Part shown: in pieces, positions 43,001 through 51,640 of the stretch
How positions within the stretch are numbered: position 1 is the stretch's first letter
How the letters are laid out: every line of letters starts with the position of its first letter
From: Nitrospira sp.
Lineage (GTDB): Bacteria > Nitrospirota > Nitrospiria > Nitrospirales > Nitrospiraceae
DNA length: 64,000 bases
Reading direction: 5' to 3'
Assembly (NCBI GenBank): GCA_022843785.1
Contig: JALHMZ010000003.1
Coordinates: 113,135-177,134 of the forward strand
Position numbers and translations under genes: made by a program
Notes under the pieces: generated by a model
What the model was told of the DNA's origin: nothing
The model's database searches: none
The model's input: the letters and a program-made list of their open reading frames with translations, nothing else

Positions 43001-44027
43001 CGGCGAAGGTGCGGTTGATTCCATCACGAGCTCAGTCAGTTACAGCCTGAGCCCGAACGTCGAGAATCTTGTGTTGATCGGTGTCGCCGCAATCAACGGA
43101 ACCGGCAACGACGGGGACAATGTCCTGACCGGCAATAGCGCCGCAAATGTGCTTACGGGGTTGACCGGCAACGATACCTATGTGGTCAGCACTGGAGATA
43201 CGGTGGTCGAAGCCGCGCACGCCGGTATGGATACCGTCATCAGCGGCAGTACACATACGCTTGCGGCCAACGTGGAGCAGCTGATCCTCGTCGGGCTCAG
43301 CCCCATCAATGGCATCGGCAATGGGCTCGACAATGTATTGAACGGCGTCCTGAACTTGGCAGGTAATATCCTGACCGGTGGCGCCGGTCACGATACCTAC
43401 GTCGTGGGAGCGGGTGATACGGTCGTCGAGGCTTCCAACCAGGGAACGGACAGGGTGGAAAGCGGGGCCACCTACACGTTAGGCGTCAATGTTGAGAACC
43501 TCACGCTGACAGGTACGGCGGCGATCAACGGAACAGGGAACGGATCGGCCAATGTGTTGACCGGAAACAGTGCCAACAACGTCCTCACAGCATCCGGCGG
43601 CAACGATACGTTGCGTGGCGGTCTCGGCAGCGACACGGTCAACGGCGGGAGCGGGAACGATACCTATTTCTTCGGCCGTGGCGAGGGACAGGATCTCGTG
43701 CAGGACAGCAGTGGATCGGCCGACAAGATTCAGTATGATTCGGGCATCAATCCGTTAGATCTCGTCATCAGCCGCCAGGCCAACGACCTGCGGCTGTCGA
43801 TTCATGGTGCGGCGGATTATGTGACGGTCCAAAACTGGTACACCAGTTCATCGAATCGAACGGAGACCATCCAGGCTGGCAACGGCCAGACCTTACTCAG
43901 TACCCAAGTTGATCAGCTCATTCAAGCCATGGCCTTGTTCAGCCAGCAGTCCGGGCTCACCTGGGATCAGGCGATCGATCAGCAGCCCACCCAGGTGCAA
44001 GCGGTACTCGCGGCGAGCTGGCAGTAG
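37056..44027 (+). CDS. RTX protein 2 (2323 aa)
   Basis: ATG 37056 has AGGAGG 7 nt upstream. The protein begins MANIVGTAGNDVLIGTSAIDTIDG, i.e. RTX repeats from the first residues with no enzymatic domain. GGxGxD blocks alternate with beta modules of the type YLFNLGDGIDSLSDS ... VVFGAGIT and with VENLTLTG repeats. Two cadherin-like/putative-Ig modules lie at about 1495-1700 (PTWLNFDATTRTFRGTP; PSWLSFNPTTRTFSGTP). The C-terminus (LDLVISRQANDLRLSIHG ... VLAASWQ) is the shared presumed secretion signal. It is likely a secreted or cell-surface calcium-binding protein for adhesion, biofilm or a surface layer. Confidence 0.9.
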   Translation: MANIVGTAGNDVLIGTSAIDTIDGLAGNDQLSGGAGNDTLDGGDDDDVLDGEDGSDVLQGEAGDDVLVGGIGDDQLLGGAGADTYLFNLGDGIDSLSDSNQIGEESRVVFGAGITSSTVTLTTTSGQVLVRPGAILEGVTIGANGSDVLGPRAVDRFEFADGSTLTYSDLVVRGFDIDGTEFDDFLSGTNVVDRFRGGLGNDRLEGGDGQDSYFFNVGDGTDTIVDTASAGAGNEVVFGPGITSADLRLDLAPDQSDPSLTDLLLHVGTNGDALQLDTFDRSNVLGPRTIETFRFSAGSTLTYAQLLARGFDMTGTTGDDQLEGTSVTDRMSGGAGSDELRAGAGSDTLEGGAGNDRLIGGQGNDTYRFGSGSGQDVITDTDGSLDRIEMAVGVSPSDVVATRDINDLVLRLNGGADQLTVSMYFLNPVFQVERVGFADGTVWDRAAIEDLITPVITGTAGPDLLSGENGNERLFGLEGDDQLTGLGGHDRLDGGTGADQLIGGTGDDTFVVDDAGDVVTELENEGTDTVQAAVTYQLSSNVEYLTLTGNTAINGLGNDLDNVLTGNLAANVLTGGLGNDTYVVSAGDTVVELEGEGTDTVQAGVSMTLGANVENLSLTGSASLIGTGNALDNILEADGSVSILAGGGGNDTYLIGPNGDDDILVETATGGIDTVIAAHDYRLPDYIEHLTVLDPRVPDFGSFLLVPYGASGQTRAGYGNALNNMLVGGRANNVLDGGLGADTLIGGEGDDTYVVDNIGDTVTEQANEGMDTVQSTVSHQLSTNVENLRLTGAASVDGTGNALNNEMRGNSAANVLDGGIGNDNLMGFGGADTYLFGRGGGRDTVFDSGTADEIDTIQFDAAVTAGDVEVYRNGYNLELAIRDTTDELTLISFFDSPGYDQKQMRFTDGTVWNSAELSARALVGTVITGSSESETILGSDGHDLLIGSAGNDVVVGGRGKDTLYGDLTFQPSFGNQIIGDDTLTGGAGDDTLVDFRGTNLFDGGAGDDTLILGTGVDTVLFGLGSGVDQVTFDNNRNDIDVIEMAAGIAPGDLSLTWRSASSADLLIVSTGDTLTIQLSTDWFAVGPELTQAVVRFTDGTQWSLAWSSSNVGIPTATSSDDVLDASFPATLAGLNGDDTYVFGSSGVSGNYAVIEAPGEGIDTVQSLLDYVLDPQVEHLILVESSSSVLPNAERGTGNELDNLLIGNTGDNILDGGAGNDVLVGGIALELEGPPYVRGTGSDILLGGAGDDVLMEDAGNFSFIGGALFLNSTLDRRDSVPRVADDLFIGGSGNDTYILHSQTQTVVELENEGTDTVRSTVDYVLGDHVENLTLLENAPTYLPGPLAGMGNELDNVLIGNSEDNVLSSGGGQDTLWGGRGLCRDTEIIQSGQDILIGGSGHDTYLFNLGDGIDMIEDATAPGEGNRIQFGVGIAQSDLTLTRDETARTLTIQVGSSGADRLILTNFDPTNANGSLVVETLVFSDGSQASLAALLGSATNQTPTVANPIADQTVPEETLITLQIPANTFADPDADDILTYHASLANGNALPTWLNFDATTRTFRGTPDDAQVGMLDLQVTATDTGDLSVSDGFTLTVTNVNEAPIVTAPLTDETGAEDEPFLFTMPTGVFSDADVVHGESLTYQATLADGSPLPSWLSFNPTTRTFSGTPIPGSVGTLQVAVTATDSGGLSVSDVLALAISGPLPQTLTGTDGDDVLTGGRGDDTLSGGTGNDTMDGGPGQDTYLFNLGDGEDTITDTSLTGDGNTLQFGMGITPNDLSLTLGSLLIRVGTNGDAVHLTPFDPSDALGPHAIETFRFADGAVLSYAQLLAMGFDLTGTDGDDSLTGTNVGDRINGLDGNDMIDAGAGDDLLDGGAGSDMLMGRAGNDIYVVDATGDIVTELADEGTDTVQTSLVAYTLGANVENLTLIGTGPSVGSGNALTNQLTGNSEANLLDGKGGADTMIGGAGDDFYVVDQVGDTVVELPGEGAVDSITSSVSYSLSPNVENLVLIGVAAINGTGNDGDNVLTGNSAANVLTGLTGNDTYVVSTGDTVVEAAHAGMDTVISGSTHTLAANVEQLILVGLSPINGIGNGLDNVLNGVLNLAGNILTGGAGHDTYVVGAGDTVVEASNQGTDRVESGATYTLGVNVENLTLTGTAAINGTGNGSANVLTGNSANNVLTASGGNDTLRGGLGSDTVNGGSGNDTYFFGRGEGQDLVQDSSGSADKIQYDSGINPLDLVISRQANDLRLSIHGAADYVTVQNWYTSSSNRTETIQAGNGQTLLSTQVDQLIQAMALFSQQSGLTWDQAIDQQPTQVQAVLAASWQ

Positions 44028-44439
44028 TCTTCTGTCGAGTCGTCGTATACACGGCTTCCTGACGATCATCCGGCCATGGATAGGTATCCATGAGACTCTG
44101 ATGGCCTGTGGCTTGCCTGTTTCGTCAGGAGCCGGACCAGCCTTCCTTTGATCCATCACGCCTATGGGCCTCCGTTGCCGCGTTGTTCTTGATCATCAAT
44201 CCCACAAAATAGCCGGTCTTCATCGACTGTCGGCACACTCCTTGCTGTTGCTAGATGGCCCTTGACGCGGGTCAATGGGAGCAAGATCTCAATCGCAATG
44301 AACCCCATATATAGTTGTTCGTGCAGCTATCACATCCACCAAGTGAACAAGCGATTCCTGAATCTGCGGGACGGATGCGCACGATTTATGTCCGTCTTGT
44401 TCAATAATGGCCTTTGGTTGAACGGAAGGAAGGAACGAC
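44028..44439. other. Intergenic region before RTX gene 3
   Basis: About 410 bp without a supported gene. The left part holds the structured element 44052-44134. A 61-codon frame starting at 44262 has no good ribosome binding site and an unremarkable product. GGAAGGAAGGAACG before 44440 provides the ribosome binding site of RTX gene 3. Confidence 0.45.
44052..44134. other. Structured element downstream of RTX gene 2
   Basis: CGGC-(T bulge)-TCCTGACG (44052-44064) pairs with CGTCAGGAGCCG (44123-44134), giving a 12-bp outer stem. Inside is a perfect 8-bp hairpin CATGGATA-GG-TATCCATG (44075-44092). GGCCAT (44072-44077) could instead pair with ATGGCC (44101-44106). A branched RNA fold is plausible, as a terminator, an RNA-stability element or an unrecognised small RNA. 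No T-tract follows. Confidence 0.5.
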
Positions 44440-47400
44440 ATGGCTGATATCTATGGGACCAGCGGCAACGACTCTCTCAGCGGCACGCCCGACAATGACA
44501 ACCTATTCGGCTTGGAGGGCGACGATCTGCTGAATGGGGGCGCAGGCTCCGATCAGCTCTATGGAGGAGACGGGAACGATACGTTGATCGTGGACTCGTT
44601 CGACACGGTCATCCAAGGAGGCACAGGCATCGATACGCTGACGGTTGAAGGCACAGGCGGTGTGTCGGTGAATATTCTTGGAGCAAGCATCGAGATTGTG
44701 AACGGCGGATCAGGCGACGACAATTTCACCACCTTCTTGAACCCGCCGCAGCCACCCCCATCCATTGATGAGTACTACCGGGCGCGAACGATCCACGGAA
44801 ATGACGGGAACGATGTGTTGCACGGGGTCTACGCGGACGGCGACATGCTCTATGGCGATAGCGGCAACGACACATTGGACGGCTGGCTGGGTGCCGACTA
44901 TCTGTCGGGCGGCACAGGAGATGATCGCTTGACGGGATGGGGCGACGGGAGTGCCGGCGATACCTTGATAGGCGGTACGGGCGATGATGTTTACGAGGTC
45001 GATGGCGCGGACATCATTGTCGAGTCGGCGAACGAAGGGACGGATACGGTCATCGTCGGGTCATCGCATACGCTCGGCGACAATCTTGAAAACATGACGA
45101 TGACGATGTGGTTCGCCAGCGGTGATTTGACAGGCAATGCGTCGAACAACGTATTGACGGGAAACGAGACGGCCAATGTCTTGACCGGGCTTGGAGGGAA
45201 CGATCAGCTGATCGGCGGCGCCGGCAGCGATACCTATGTGTTTCACATCGGTGATGGCGCCGATACGATTCAGGACACTGCTCTTATTGGCGAGGAAAAT
45301 CGGATTCGCTTCGGACAGGGAATCACCGCGCAAAGCCTGAGCTTTGTCGATGAGGGTGGGGCACTCCGAATCGACATCGGGGCCAACGGGGATTCAATCC
45401 GATTGCTGAATTTCAATGGGGCGAGTCAAACGGTCGTACAGACCGTAGAGTTTAGCGATGGTAGTACGGCCAACCTTCTTGATCTCATGAACAATTCGGG
45501 AAATCTGAACCTCATTACCGGCTCCCTGCTGCATGACTATCTGTATGGGACGTCGCAAAGAGATGAGATCCACGGATTAGGGGGGAACGATCAACTCTAC
45601 GGGCTTGAGGGGGATGATCTTCTGCTGGGGGGCACGGGTAACGACTATCTGCAAGGTGATGCGGGCAACGATGTCCTGAACGGCGGGGCGGGCAACGACG
45701 TACTCCAAGACTATGCGGGCAGCGACACCTACGTGTTCGGCGTGGGGAGCGGAGTCGATACCCTGCAGGACTGGAGCTGGGACATAGCCGACGTGGATAC
45801 GGTGTTGGTCACAGGGGGGGTAACGCCAAACAGCCTGTTCGTGACGCAGGACTGGGCGAGCAATCCCGGGGGCCTGACCCTGCGGCTCGCGCAGAGCGAC
45901 GATCAGCTCGTCATTCAGAATGTCAATGCGATCGAGCGGATTCAGTTTGCCGACGGGACGGTGTGGGATCAGGCGATGATCCAAGCGCGGACGCAATACG
46001 TCCAGACAGGGACGGCCGGCAGCGACAATCTCAATGGCTCCTTCCAAGGGGACTATCTCCAGGGCTTGGGGGGCAACGATCAGCTCTGGGGCGGCGACGG
46101 CCACGATGCGCTGCTAGGCGGCGCGGGCAATGACTATCTGCAAGGTGATGCCGGTAACGACCTACTGAACGGGGGCGCGGGCAACGATGTACTCCAAGAC
46201 TATGCCGGTAGCGACACCTATGTGTTCGGTGTAGGGAGCGGGGTCGATACCGTGCAGGACTGGAGCTGGGACATAGCCGACGTGGATACGGTGTTGGTCA
46301 CAGGGGGGGTAACGCCAAACAGCCTGTTCGTGACACAGGACTGGGTGACGAATCCCGGGGGCCTGACCCTGCGGCTCGCGCAGAGCGACGATCAGTTACA
46401 GATTCAGGGCTACAACAGCATCGAGCGGATTCAGTTTGCCGACGGCACGGTGTGGGATCAGGCGATGATCCAAGCACGGACGCAATACGTCCAGACAGGG
46501 ACGGCGGGTACGGATTATCTGAGCGGCGGGTTTCAGGGCGACTATCTACAGGGCTTGGGAGGTGATGACTTCCTCTCCGGGGGCGATGGGCATGATGCGT
46601 TGCTGGGGGGCGCAGGCAACGATCAACTCTATGGTGATGCGGGCAACGATGTGCTGAATGGAGGCGCGGGCAACGACAGCCTGCAAGATTGGGCGGGCAG
46701 CGACACGTATGTGTTCGGCGTGGGCAGCGGGATCGATACCCTGCAGGATTGGGGTTGGGACGTAGCTGAGGTGGACACGGTGTTGGTGGGTCCGGGTGTA
46801 ACGCCCAACAGCCTGTTCGTGACGCAGGACTGGGCGAGCAATCCCGGGGGCCTCACCCTGCGGCTGGCCCAGAGCGATGATCAGCTTGTCATTCAGAACG
46901 TCAATGCGATCGAGCGGATTCAGTTTGCCGACGGCACGGTGTGGGATCAAGCCACGATCCAAGCGCGGACGCAATACGTCCAGACGGGAACGGCGGGCAA
47001 CGATTATCTGTCGGGCTTTGGGTTGAACAACTATCTCGACGGCTTGGGTGGTGACGATACCCTGATTGGCAACAGCGGGACCGACGCGTTGTTGGGCGGG
47101 GCGGGCAACGACTATTTGTATGGCAATGCCGGGAATGACGTGCTCAATGGCGGCAGTGGGAACGATCAGCTCGTGGGCGGCAGCGGCAGCGACACCTACG
47201 TGTTCGGCGTGGGAAGCGGGATTGATACCGTGCAGGACTGGGGCTGGGACGTAGCCGAGGTGGACACGGTGCTGGTGGGCCAGGGCGTGACGCCCAACAG
47301 CCTGTTCGTGACGCAAGACTGGGCGAGCAATCCCGGGGGCTTGACCCTGCGGCTGGCGCAGAGCGACGATCAGCTCGTCATTCAGAACGTCAATACGATC

Positions 47401-50400
47401 GAGCAGATTCAGTTTGCCGATGGGACGGTGTGGGATCAGGCGATGATCCAAGCCCGGGTGCAACAAGTGCAGACGGGGACAGCGGGCAACGATTATCTGT
47501 CGGGCTTTGGGCTGAACAATTATCTTGACGGCGGGGCCGGCGACGACACCCTGTATGGCAACAGTGGGACCGATGCGTTGCTGGGGGGCACTGGCAACGA
47601 CTATCTGTCAGGCGGGTCTGGGAACGACGTCTACGTGGGCGGGGCGGGCAACGACGAGTTACAGGACTTTGCCGGCAGCGACACCTATGTGTTCGGCGTG
47701 GGGAGCGGAGTCGATACCGTGCAGGACTGGGGCTGGGACGTAGCCGAGGTGGACACGGTGCTGGTGGGCCAGGGCGTGACGCCCAACAGCCTATTTGTGA
47801 CGCAAGACTGGGCGAGCAATCCCGGGGGCCTCACGCTACGGCTGGCGCAGAGCGACGATCAGCTCGTCATTCAGAACGTCAATACGATCGAGCAGATTCA
47901 GTTTGCCGATCGGACGGTGTGGGATCAGGCCACGATCCAAGCACGCGTGCAGCAGGTCCAGACCGGGACGGAGGCGAACGACTTCTTGTCTGGGTTTGGC
48001 CTCAATAACTATCTGGAGGGTCGTGGTGGCGACGACACCCTGAGTGGCAACAGCGGGACCGATGCCCTGCTGGGAGGGGCGGGCAACGACTATTTGTATG
48101 GCAATGCCGGGAATGACGTACTCAACGGTGGCAGTGGGAACGATCAGTTGTATGGGGATCTGGGCAGCGACACCTATGTGTTCGGTGTGGGAAGCGGAAT
48201 CGATACCGTGCAGGACTGGGGCTGGGACGTAGCCGACGTGGACACGGTGTTGGTGGGCCCGGGCGTGACGCCGGCGAGCCTGTTTGTGACGCAGGACTGG
48301 GTGACCAATCCCGGGGGTCTCACCCTACGGCTGGCGCAGAGCGATGATCAGCTGATCATCCAGAACGTCAATTCTATCGAGCAGCTGCAGTTTGCCGACG
48401 GGACGGTGTGGGATCAAGCGGCGATCCAACTAAGACTCCAGCAGTCTCTGACTGGTACAGAGGGCGATGATTCTCTTTGGGGAAGTGCCGAAGCAAACTA
48501 CATGCAAGGGCTTGGAGGAAACGATTCTCTTTCTGGAAATGATGGCAACGACGTGTTGCTGGGCGGGACGGGCGATGACTTCTTAAACGGTGGGCTGGGT
48601 GATGATATCTACGACGGCGGGGCGGGCGTGGATAACCTGATGGACTTCAGCGGGAGTGATACCTATCGGTGGGGCGTGGGGAGCGGGCAGGATACGGTCA
48701 GTGACCTGGACTTTGGTCCCGGAACCATCGATCGAGTCGAAGTGCAAGGGGCGACGCCGAGTGACGTGACGATCACACGGGATTGGGGCGTGAACCCCAA
48801 CGCCATTACCTTGCGGCTGAACGCGACGGGTGATGCGCTCACGCTCCTGGACTGGTTCAACCCGAACGGACAGATCGAGGAGATCCGGTTTGCCGACGGG
48901 ACGGTGTGGGACCAGGCGGCAGTGCTGGCGCGGCTGGAGACGACGCTGACTGGGACCGAGGGGGATGACAATCTGTACGGCAGTGAGCTGGCGGATACGA
49001 TCTCTGGCTTAGCGGGCAACGACAGCCTGAACGGCCAAGCGGGCAACGACATCTTGCTCGGCGGAACAGGCGATGACTTCTTAAACGGTGGGCTGGGTGA
49101 CGATATCTACGACGGCGGCACGGGCGTGGACAACCTGATGGACTTCAGCGGGAGTGATACCTATCGGTGGGGCGTGGGGAGCGGGCAGGATACGGTCAGT
49201 GACCAGGACGTTGGCCCGGGCACCATCGATCGGGTCGAGGTGCAAGGGGCGACGCCGGCCGACGTGACGATCACACGGGATTGGGGCGTGAACCCCAATG
49301 CCATTACGTTGCGGCTGAACGCGACGGGTGATGCGCTCACGCTCCTGGACTGGTTCAACCCGAACGGACAGATCGAGGAGATCCGGTTTGCCGACGGGAC
49401 GGTGTGGGACCAGGCGGCAGTGCTGGCGCGGCTGGAGACGACGCTGACTGGGACCGAGGGGGATGACAATCTGTACGGCAGTGAGCTGGCGGATACGATC
49501 TCTGGCTTAGCGGGGAACGACAGCCTGAACGGCCAAGCGGGCAACGACGTGTTGGATGGTGGAACGGGAGCGGACCAGATGTTCGGGAGCAGTGGCGACG
49601 ATACCTTCCTTGTCGACAATGTGGCGGATGTCGTGTCTGAGTTCGCAGGAGGAGGGAATGATCTGGTCTATACGTCGGTGAACTTCTTGCTGGTCGGGGA
49701 CAGCGAGATCGAAACGATGATTTTGACCGGCACAGACTCAATCGGTGCCACAGGCAGCTCCACCGACAATACGATAATCGGGAATAGCGGGGATAATACC
49801 CTTGACGGTGGTCTCGGCAGCGATCTGCTGCAAGGTGGAACCGGCCACGATACCTACGTGGTCGATCATGCAGGAGACAGTGTGATCGAGAGTGTCGACG
49901 AAGGGATCGATACGGTTCGGTCCTCGACCACGTACTCACTCGGCGCGAATGTCGAGCATCTGGTCTTGACGGGAGATACTGCGATTCAGGGAACCGGCAA
50001 TGCCCTCGACAATATGCTGACCGGCAACAGTGCGGCTAACGTACTTAGCGGAGGGGCCGGTAACGATATCTACGTTGTCGGAGCTGGTGATGCGGTTGTG
50101 GAAGACGCCGGCGAAGGAACGGATCTGGTTCAAAGCGCCGTGTCGTTTGTCTTATCGGACCATGTCGAACACTTGACCTTGACCGGCGCCGGTACGGTGA
50201 ACGGGACCGGCAACAGCCTGAACAATGTGCTGACCGGCAACGTTGCGGCGAACGTGCTCGATGGAGCGGCCGGTGCGGATCATATGACCGGTGGGCAGGG
50301 CGACGATACCTATATTGTCGAGGATGCCGGCGACGTGGTGGTTGAGAACATCAACGAAGGGGTTGATACGGTTCAATCGGCGATCTCCTACACGCTGGGA

Positions 50401-51366
50401 GCCAATGTTGAAAATCTGATCCTCACGGGCAGTGCCGCCCTTAATGGGACGGGCAATACGCTGGACAATATTCTCACCGGCAACAGCGCGGCCAATGTAC
50501 TCACAGGTGAAGCCGGCCACGATATGTATGTCATTGGAGCGGGAGATACCGTGGTCGAAGCCGCCAACAGCGGGACCGATACGGTCCAAAGCGCGTTGAC
50601 CTACACACTCGGAGCCAATGTGGAAAACTTGACATTGACCGGAACGGCGGCGGTCAACGGGACGGGGAATTCGCTCCATAACATTCTAGTCGGCAACAGC
50701 GCGGCCAATGTGCTCACCGGTGGAGCCGGGAACGATACGTATGTGGTTGGGGTCGGCGACTCGGTCGTGGAATCCGGGGGTGGGGTCGATGTCGTCCAAA
50801 GTTCGGTCACCTGGACCTTGGGTTCAAACCTTGAGAATCTCACGTTGACCGGTACGGCCGCCATCAACGGGACAGGAAATGGATCGGCCAACCTCCTGAC
50901 CGGTAACAGCGCCAACAACGTCCTGAACGCGTCCGGTGGATCCGATACGCTGCGCGGCGGCGCCGGGAACGACACGGTCAACGGCGGGAGCGGGAACGAT
51001 ACCTACCTCTTTGGCCGTGGCGAGGGACAGGATTTTGTACAGGACAGTAGCGGATCGGCTGACAAGATTCAGTACGATTCGGGCATCAATCCGTTGGATC
51101 TCGTTATCAGCCGTCAGGCCAACAACTTGCGGCTGTCGATTCATGGTTCAACGGATTATGTGACGGTCCAGAATTGGTACACCAGTTCGTCGAATCGGAC
51201 CGAAACTATCCAGGCCGGCAACGGCCAGACCTTACTGAGCACGCAAGTGGATCAGCTCATCCAAGCCATGGCCTCGTTCAGCCAGCAGACCGGTCTGACC
51301 TGGGATCAGGCCATCGATCAACAACCCACCCAGGTGCAAGCAGTACTCGCGGCAAGCTGGAACTGA
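44440..51366 (+). CDS. RTX protein 3 (2308 aa) with long tandem repeats
   Basis: The protein begins MADIYGTSGNDSLSGTPDND with RTX repeats and no signal peptide. Residues 355-1332 are six tandem units of exactly 163 residues. Each unit has RTX turns, then SDTYVFGVGSG, DWASNPGGLTLRLAQSDDQL and IQFADGTVWDQA. Two to three related units of about 166 residues follow (SDTYRWGVGSGQDTVSD, RLNATGDALTLLDWFNPNG), up to about 1665. Then come VENLTLTG repeats and the shared C-terminus (... VLAASWN). The near-identical DNA of the units points to recent amplification. It is probably a secreted, elongated calcium-binding surface protein. Confidence 0.9.
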   Translation: MADIYGTSGNDSLSGTPDNDNLFGLEGDDLLNGGAGSDQLYGGDGNDTLIVDSFDTVIQGGTGIDTLTVEGTGGVSVNILGASIEIVNGGSGDDNFTTFLNPPQPPPSIDEYYRARTIHGNDGNDVLHGVYADGDMLYGDSGNDTLDGWLGADYLSGGTGDDRLTGWGDGSAGDTLIGGTGDDVYEVDGADIIVESANEGTDTVIVGSSHTLGDNLENMTMTMWFASGDLTGNASNNVLTGNETANVLTGLGGNDQLIGGAGSDTYVFHIGDGADTIQDTALIGEENRIRFGQGITAQSLSFVDEGGALRIDIGANGDSIRLLNFNGASQTVVQTVEFSDGSTANLLDLMNNSGNLNLITGSLLHDYLYGTSQRDEIHGLGGNDQLYGLEGDDLLLGGTGNDYLQGDAGNDVLNGGAGNDVLQDYAGSDTYVFGVGSGVDTLQDWSWDIADVDTVLVTGGVTPNSLFVTQDWASNPGGLTLRLAQSDDQLVIQNVNAIERIQFADGTVWDQAMIQARTQYVQTGTAGSDNLNGSFQGDYLQGLGGNDQLWGGDGHDALLGGAGNDYLQGDAGNDLLNGGAGNDVLQDYAGSDTYVFGVGSGVDTVQDWSWDIADVDTVLVTGGVTPNSLFVTQDWVTNPGGLTLRLAQSDDQLQIQGYNSIERIQFADGTVWDQAMIQARTQYVQTGTAGTDYLSGGFQGDYLQGLGGDDFLSGGDGHDALLGGAGNDQLYGDAGNDVLNGGAGNDSLQDWAGSDTYVFGVGSGIDTLQDWGWDVAEVDTVLVGPGVTPNSLFVTQDWASNPGGLTLRLAQSDDQLVIQNVNAIERIQFADGTVWDQATIQARTQYVQTGTAGNDYLSGFGLNNYLDGLGGDDTLIGNSGTDALLGGAGNDYLYGNAGNDVLNGGSGNDQLVGGSGSDTYVFGVGSGIDTVQDWGWDVAEVDTVLVGQGVTPNSLFVTQDWASNPGGLTLRLAQSDDQLVIQNVNTIEQIQFADGTVWDQAMIQARVQQVQTGTAGNDYLSGFGLNNYLDGGAGDDTLYGNSGTDALLGGTGNDYLSGGSGNDVYVGGAGNDELQDFAGSDTYVFGVGSGVDTVQDWGWDVAEVDTVLVGQGVTPNSLFVTQDWASNPGGLTLRLAQSDDQLVIQNVNTIEQIQFADRTVWDQATIQARVQQVQTGTEANDFLSGFGLNNYLEGRGGDDTLSGNSGTDALLGGAGNDYLYGNAGNDVLNGGSGNDQLYGDLGSDTYVFGVGSGIDTVQDWGWDVADVDTVLVGPGVTPASLFVTQDWVTNPGGLTLRLAQSDDQLIIQNVNSIEQLQFADGTVWDQAAIQLRLQQSLTGTEGDDSLWGSAEANYMQGLGGNDSLSGNDGNDVLLGGTGDDFLNGGLGDDIYDGGAGVDNLMDFSGSDTYRWGVGSGQDTVSDLDFGPGTIDRVEVQGATPSDVTITRDWGVNPNAITLRLNATGDALTLLDWFNPNGQIEEIRFADGTVWDQAAVLARLETTLTGTEGDDNLYGSELADTISGLAGNDSLNGQAGNDILLGGTGDDFLNGGLGDDIYDGGTGVDNLMDFSGSDTYRWGVGSGQDTVSDQDVGPGTIDRVEVQGATPADVTITRDWGVNPNAITLRLNATGDALTLLDWFNPNGQIEEIRFADGTVWDQAAVLARLETTLTGTEGDDNLYGSELADTISGLAGNDSLNGQAGNDVLDGGTGADQMFGSSGDDTFLVDNVADVVSEFAGGGNDLVYTSVNFLLVGDSEIETMILTGTDSIGATGSSTDNTIIGNSGDNTLDGGLGSDLLQGGTGHDTYVVDHAGDSVIESVDEGIDTVRSSTTYSLGANVEHLVLTGDTAIQGTGNALDNMLTGNSAANVLSGGAGNDIYVVGAGDAVVEDAGEGTDLVQSAVSFVLSDHVEHLTLTGAGTVNGTGNSLNNVLTGNVAANVLDGAAGADHMTGGQGDDTYIVEDAGDVVVENINEGVDTVQSAISYTLGANVENLILTGSAALNGTGNTLDNILTGNSAANVLTGEAGHDMYVIGAGDTVVEAANSGTDTVQSALTYTLGANVENLTLTGTAAVNGTGNSLHNILVGNSAANVLTGGAGNDTYVVGVGDSVVESGGGVDVVQSSVTWTLGSNLENLTLTGTAAINGTGNGSANLLTGNSANNVLNASGGSDTLRGGAGNDTVNGGSGNDTYLFGRGEGQDFVQDSSGSADKIQYDSGINPLDLVISRQANNLRLSIHGSTDYVTVQNWYTSSSNRTETIQAGNGQTLLSTQVDQLIQAMASFSQQTGLTWDQAIDQQPTQVQAVLAASWN
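45502..48435 (+). repeat. Six tandem 489-bp units in RTX gene 3
   Basis: Unit boundaries fall at 45502, 45991, 46480, 46969, 47458 and 47947, ending at 48435, so each unit is exactly 489 bp (163 codons). Long stretches are identical between units, for example around GCAATACGTCCAGACAGG and GTGTTCGGCGTGG. Units 1 and 2 share a run of seven G (45814-45820; 46303-46309). Constant length without indels suggests unequal crossing-over under selection for the protein repeat. Confidence 0.9.
48436..49434 (+). repeat. Two tandem units of about 500 bp in RTX gene 3
   Basis: These directly follow the six 489-bp units. Unit ends at 48936 and 49434 give lengths of 501 and 498 bp, and the start of a third copy continues to about 49550. 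The DNA is nearly identical over long stretches (e.g. from GGACTTCAGCGGGAGTGATA to GGAGACGACGCTGACTGGGA). The encoded unit differs from the 163-residue one but has the same layout. Confidence 0.85.
51121..51326 (+). repeat. 206-bp segment identical to the end of RTX gene 1 (copy 2)
   Basis: This is the partner of 36393-36598. Upstream of it, RTX gene 3 resembles RTX gene 2 (GEGQD-VQDSSGSADKIQYDSG). After it, it again resembles gene 2 (CCCACCCAGGTGCAAGC). The gene 3 tail is therefore a mosaic of the ends of genes 1 and 2. Confidence 0.85.
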
Positions 51367-51392
51367 AGACGTGAGGCGTCAGGCGTGAGGGG
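51365..51392. repeat. 28-bp intergenic repeat, copy 1
   Basis: Starting at the RTX gene 3 stop codon, GAAGACGTGAGGCGTC followed by AGGCGTGAGGGG recurs at 57077-57104 after RTX gene 4 with one mismatch. Shorter versions (AGGCGTGAGG, GTGAGGCGTGA) occur at about 57036 and 60780. All lie directly downstream of RTX genes. Confidence 0.7.
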
Positions 51393-51471
51393 ATGTGGGG
51401 TGAGCGCAAGACATGAAATATGAAATGTAGAACGAAGGCGTAGGGGGTACAACGTAAGCGGTGCTGCGTGA

Positions 51472-51503
51472 AAGGGGAGTCTTTTGAAAGGAAGACCCCC
51501 CTT
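51472..51503 (+). terminator. Terminator-like hairpin after RTX gene 3
   Basis: AAGGGGAGTCTT and AAGACCCCCCTT form an imperfect stem with a TTGAAAGG loop, followed by CTTCGTTTG. It is similar in place and composition to the hairpin after RTX gene 1. Confidence 0.55.
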
Positions 51504-51640
51504 CTTCGTTTGTGACGCCTAATCCTCCGCGATGCAGGGAATCCTATTTGTATTATCCTCGGTTCATCCTTCAGTAGTATTCTTAGGTACGCTGATGCTC
51601 AGTACCTGTTGGATTTGGGCACGCACAGAAAGGATCCATT

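Noticed and set aside
45502..49434. CRISPR-like regular repeats
   Set aside because: The units are about 490-500 bp, entirely coding and in frame, without short repeats and unique spacers. No cas gene is present.
51548..51580. Promoter TTGTAT...TAGTAT before RTX gene 4
   Set aside because: The spacer is 21 bp, too long for a sigma-70 promoter, and no better pair was found.
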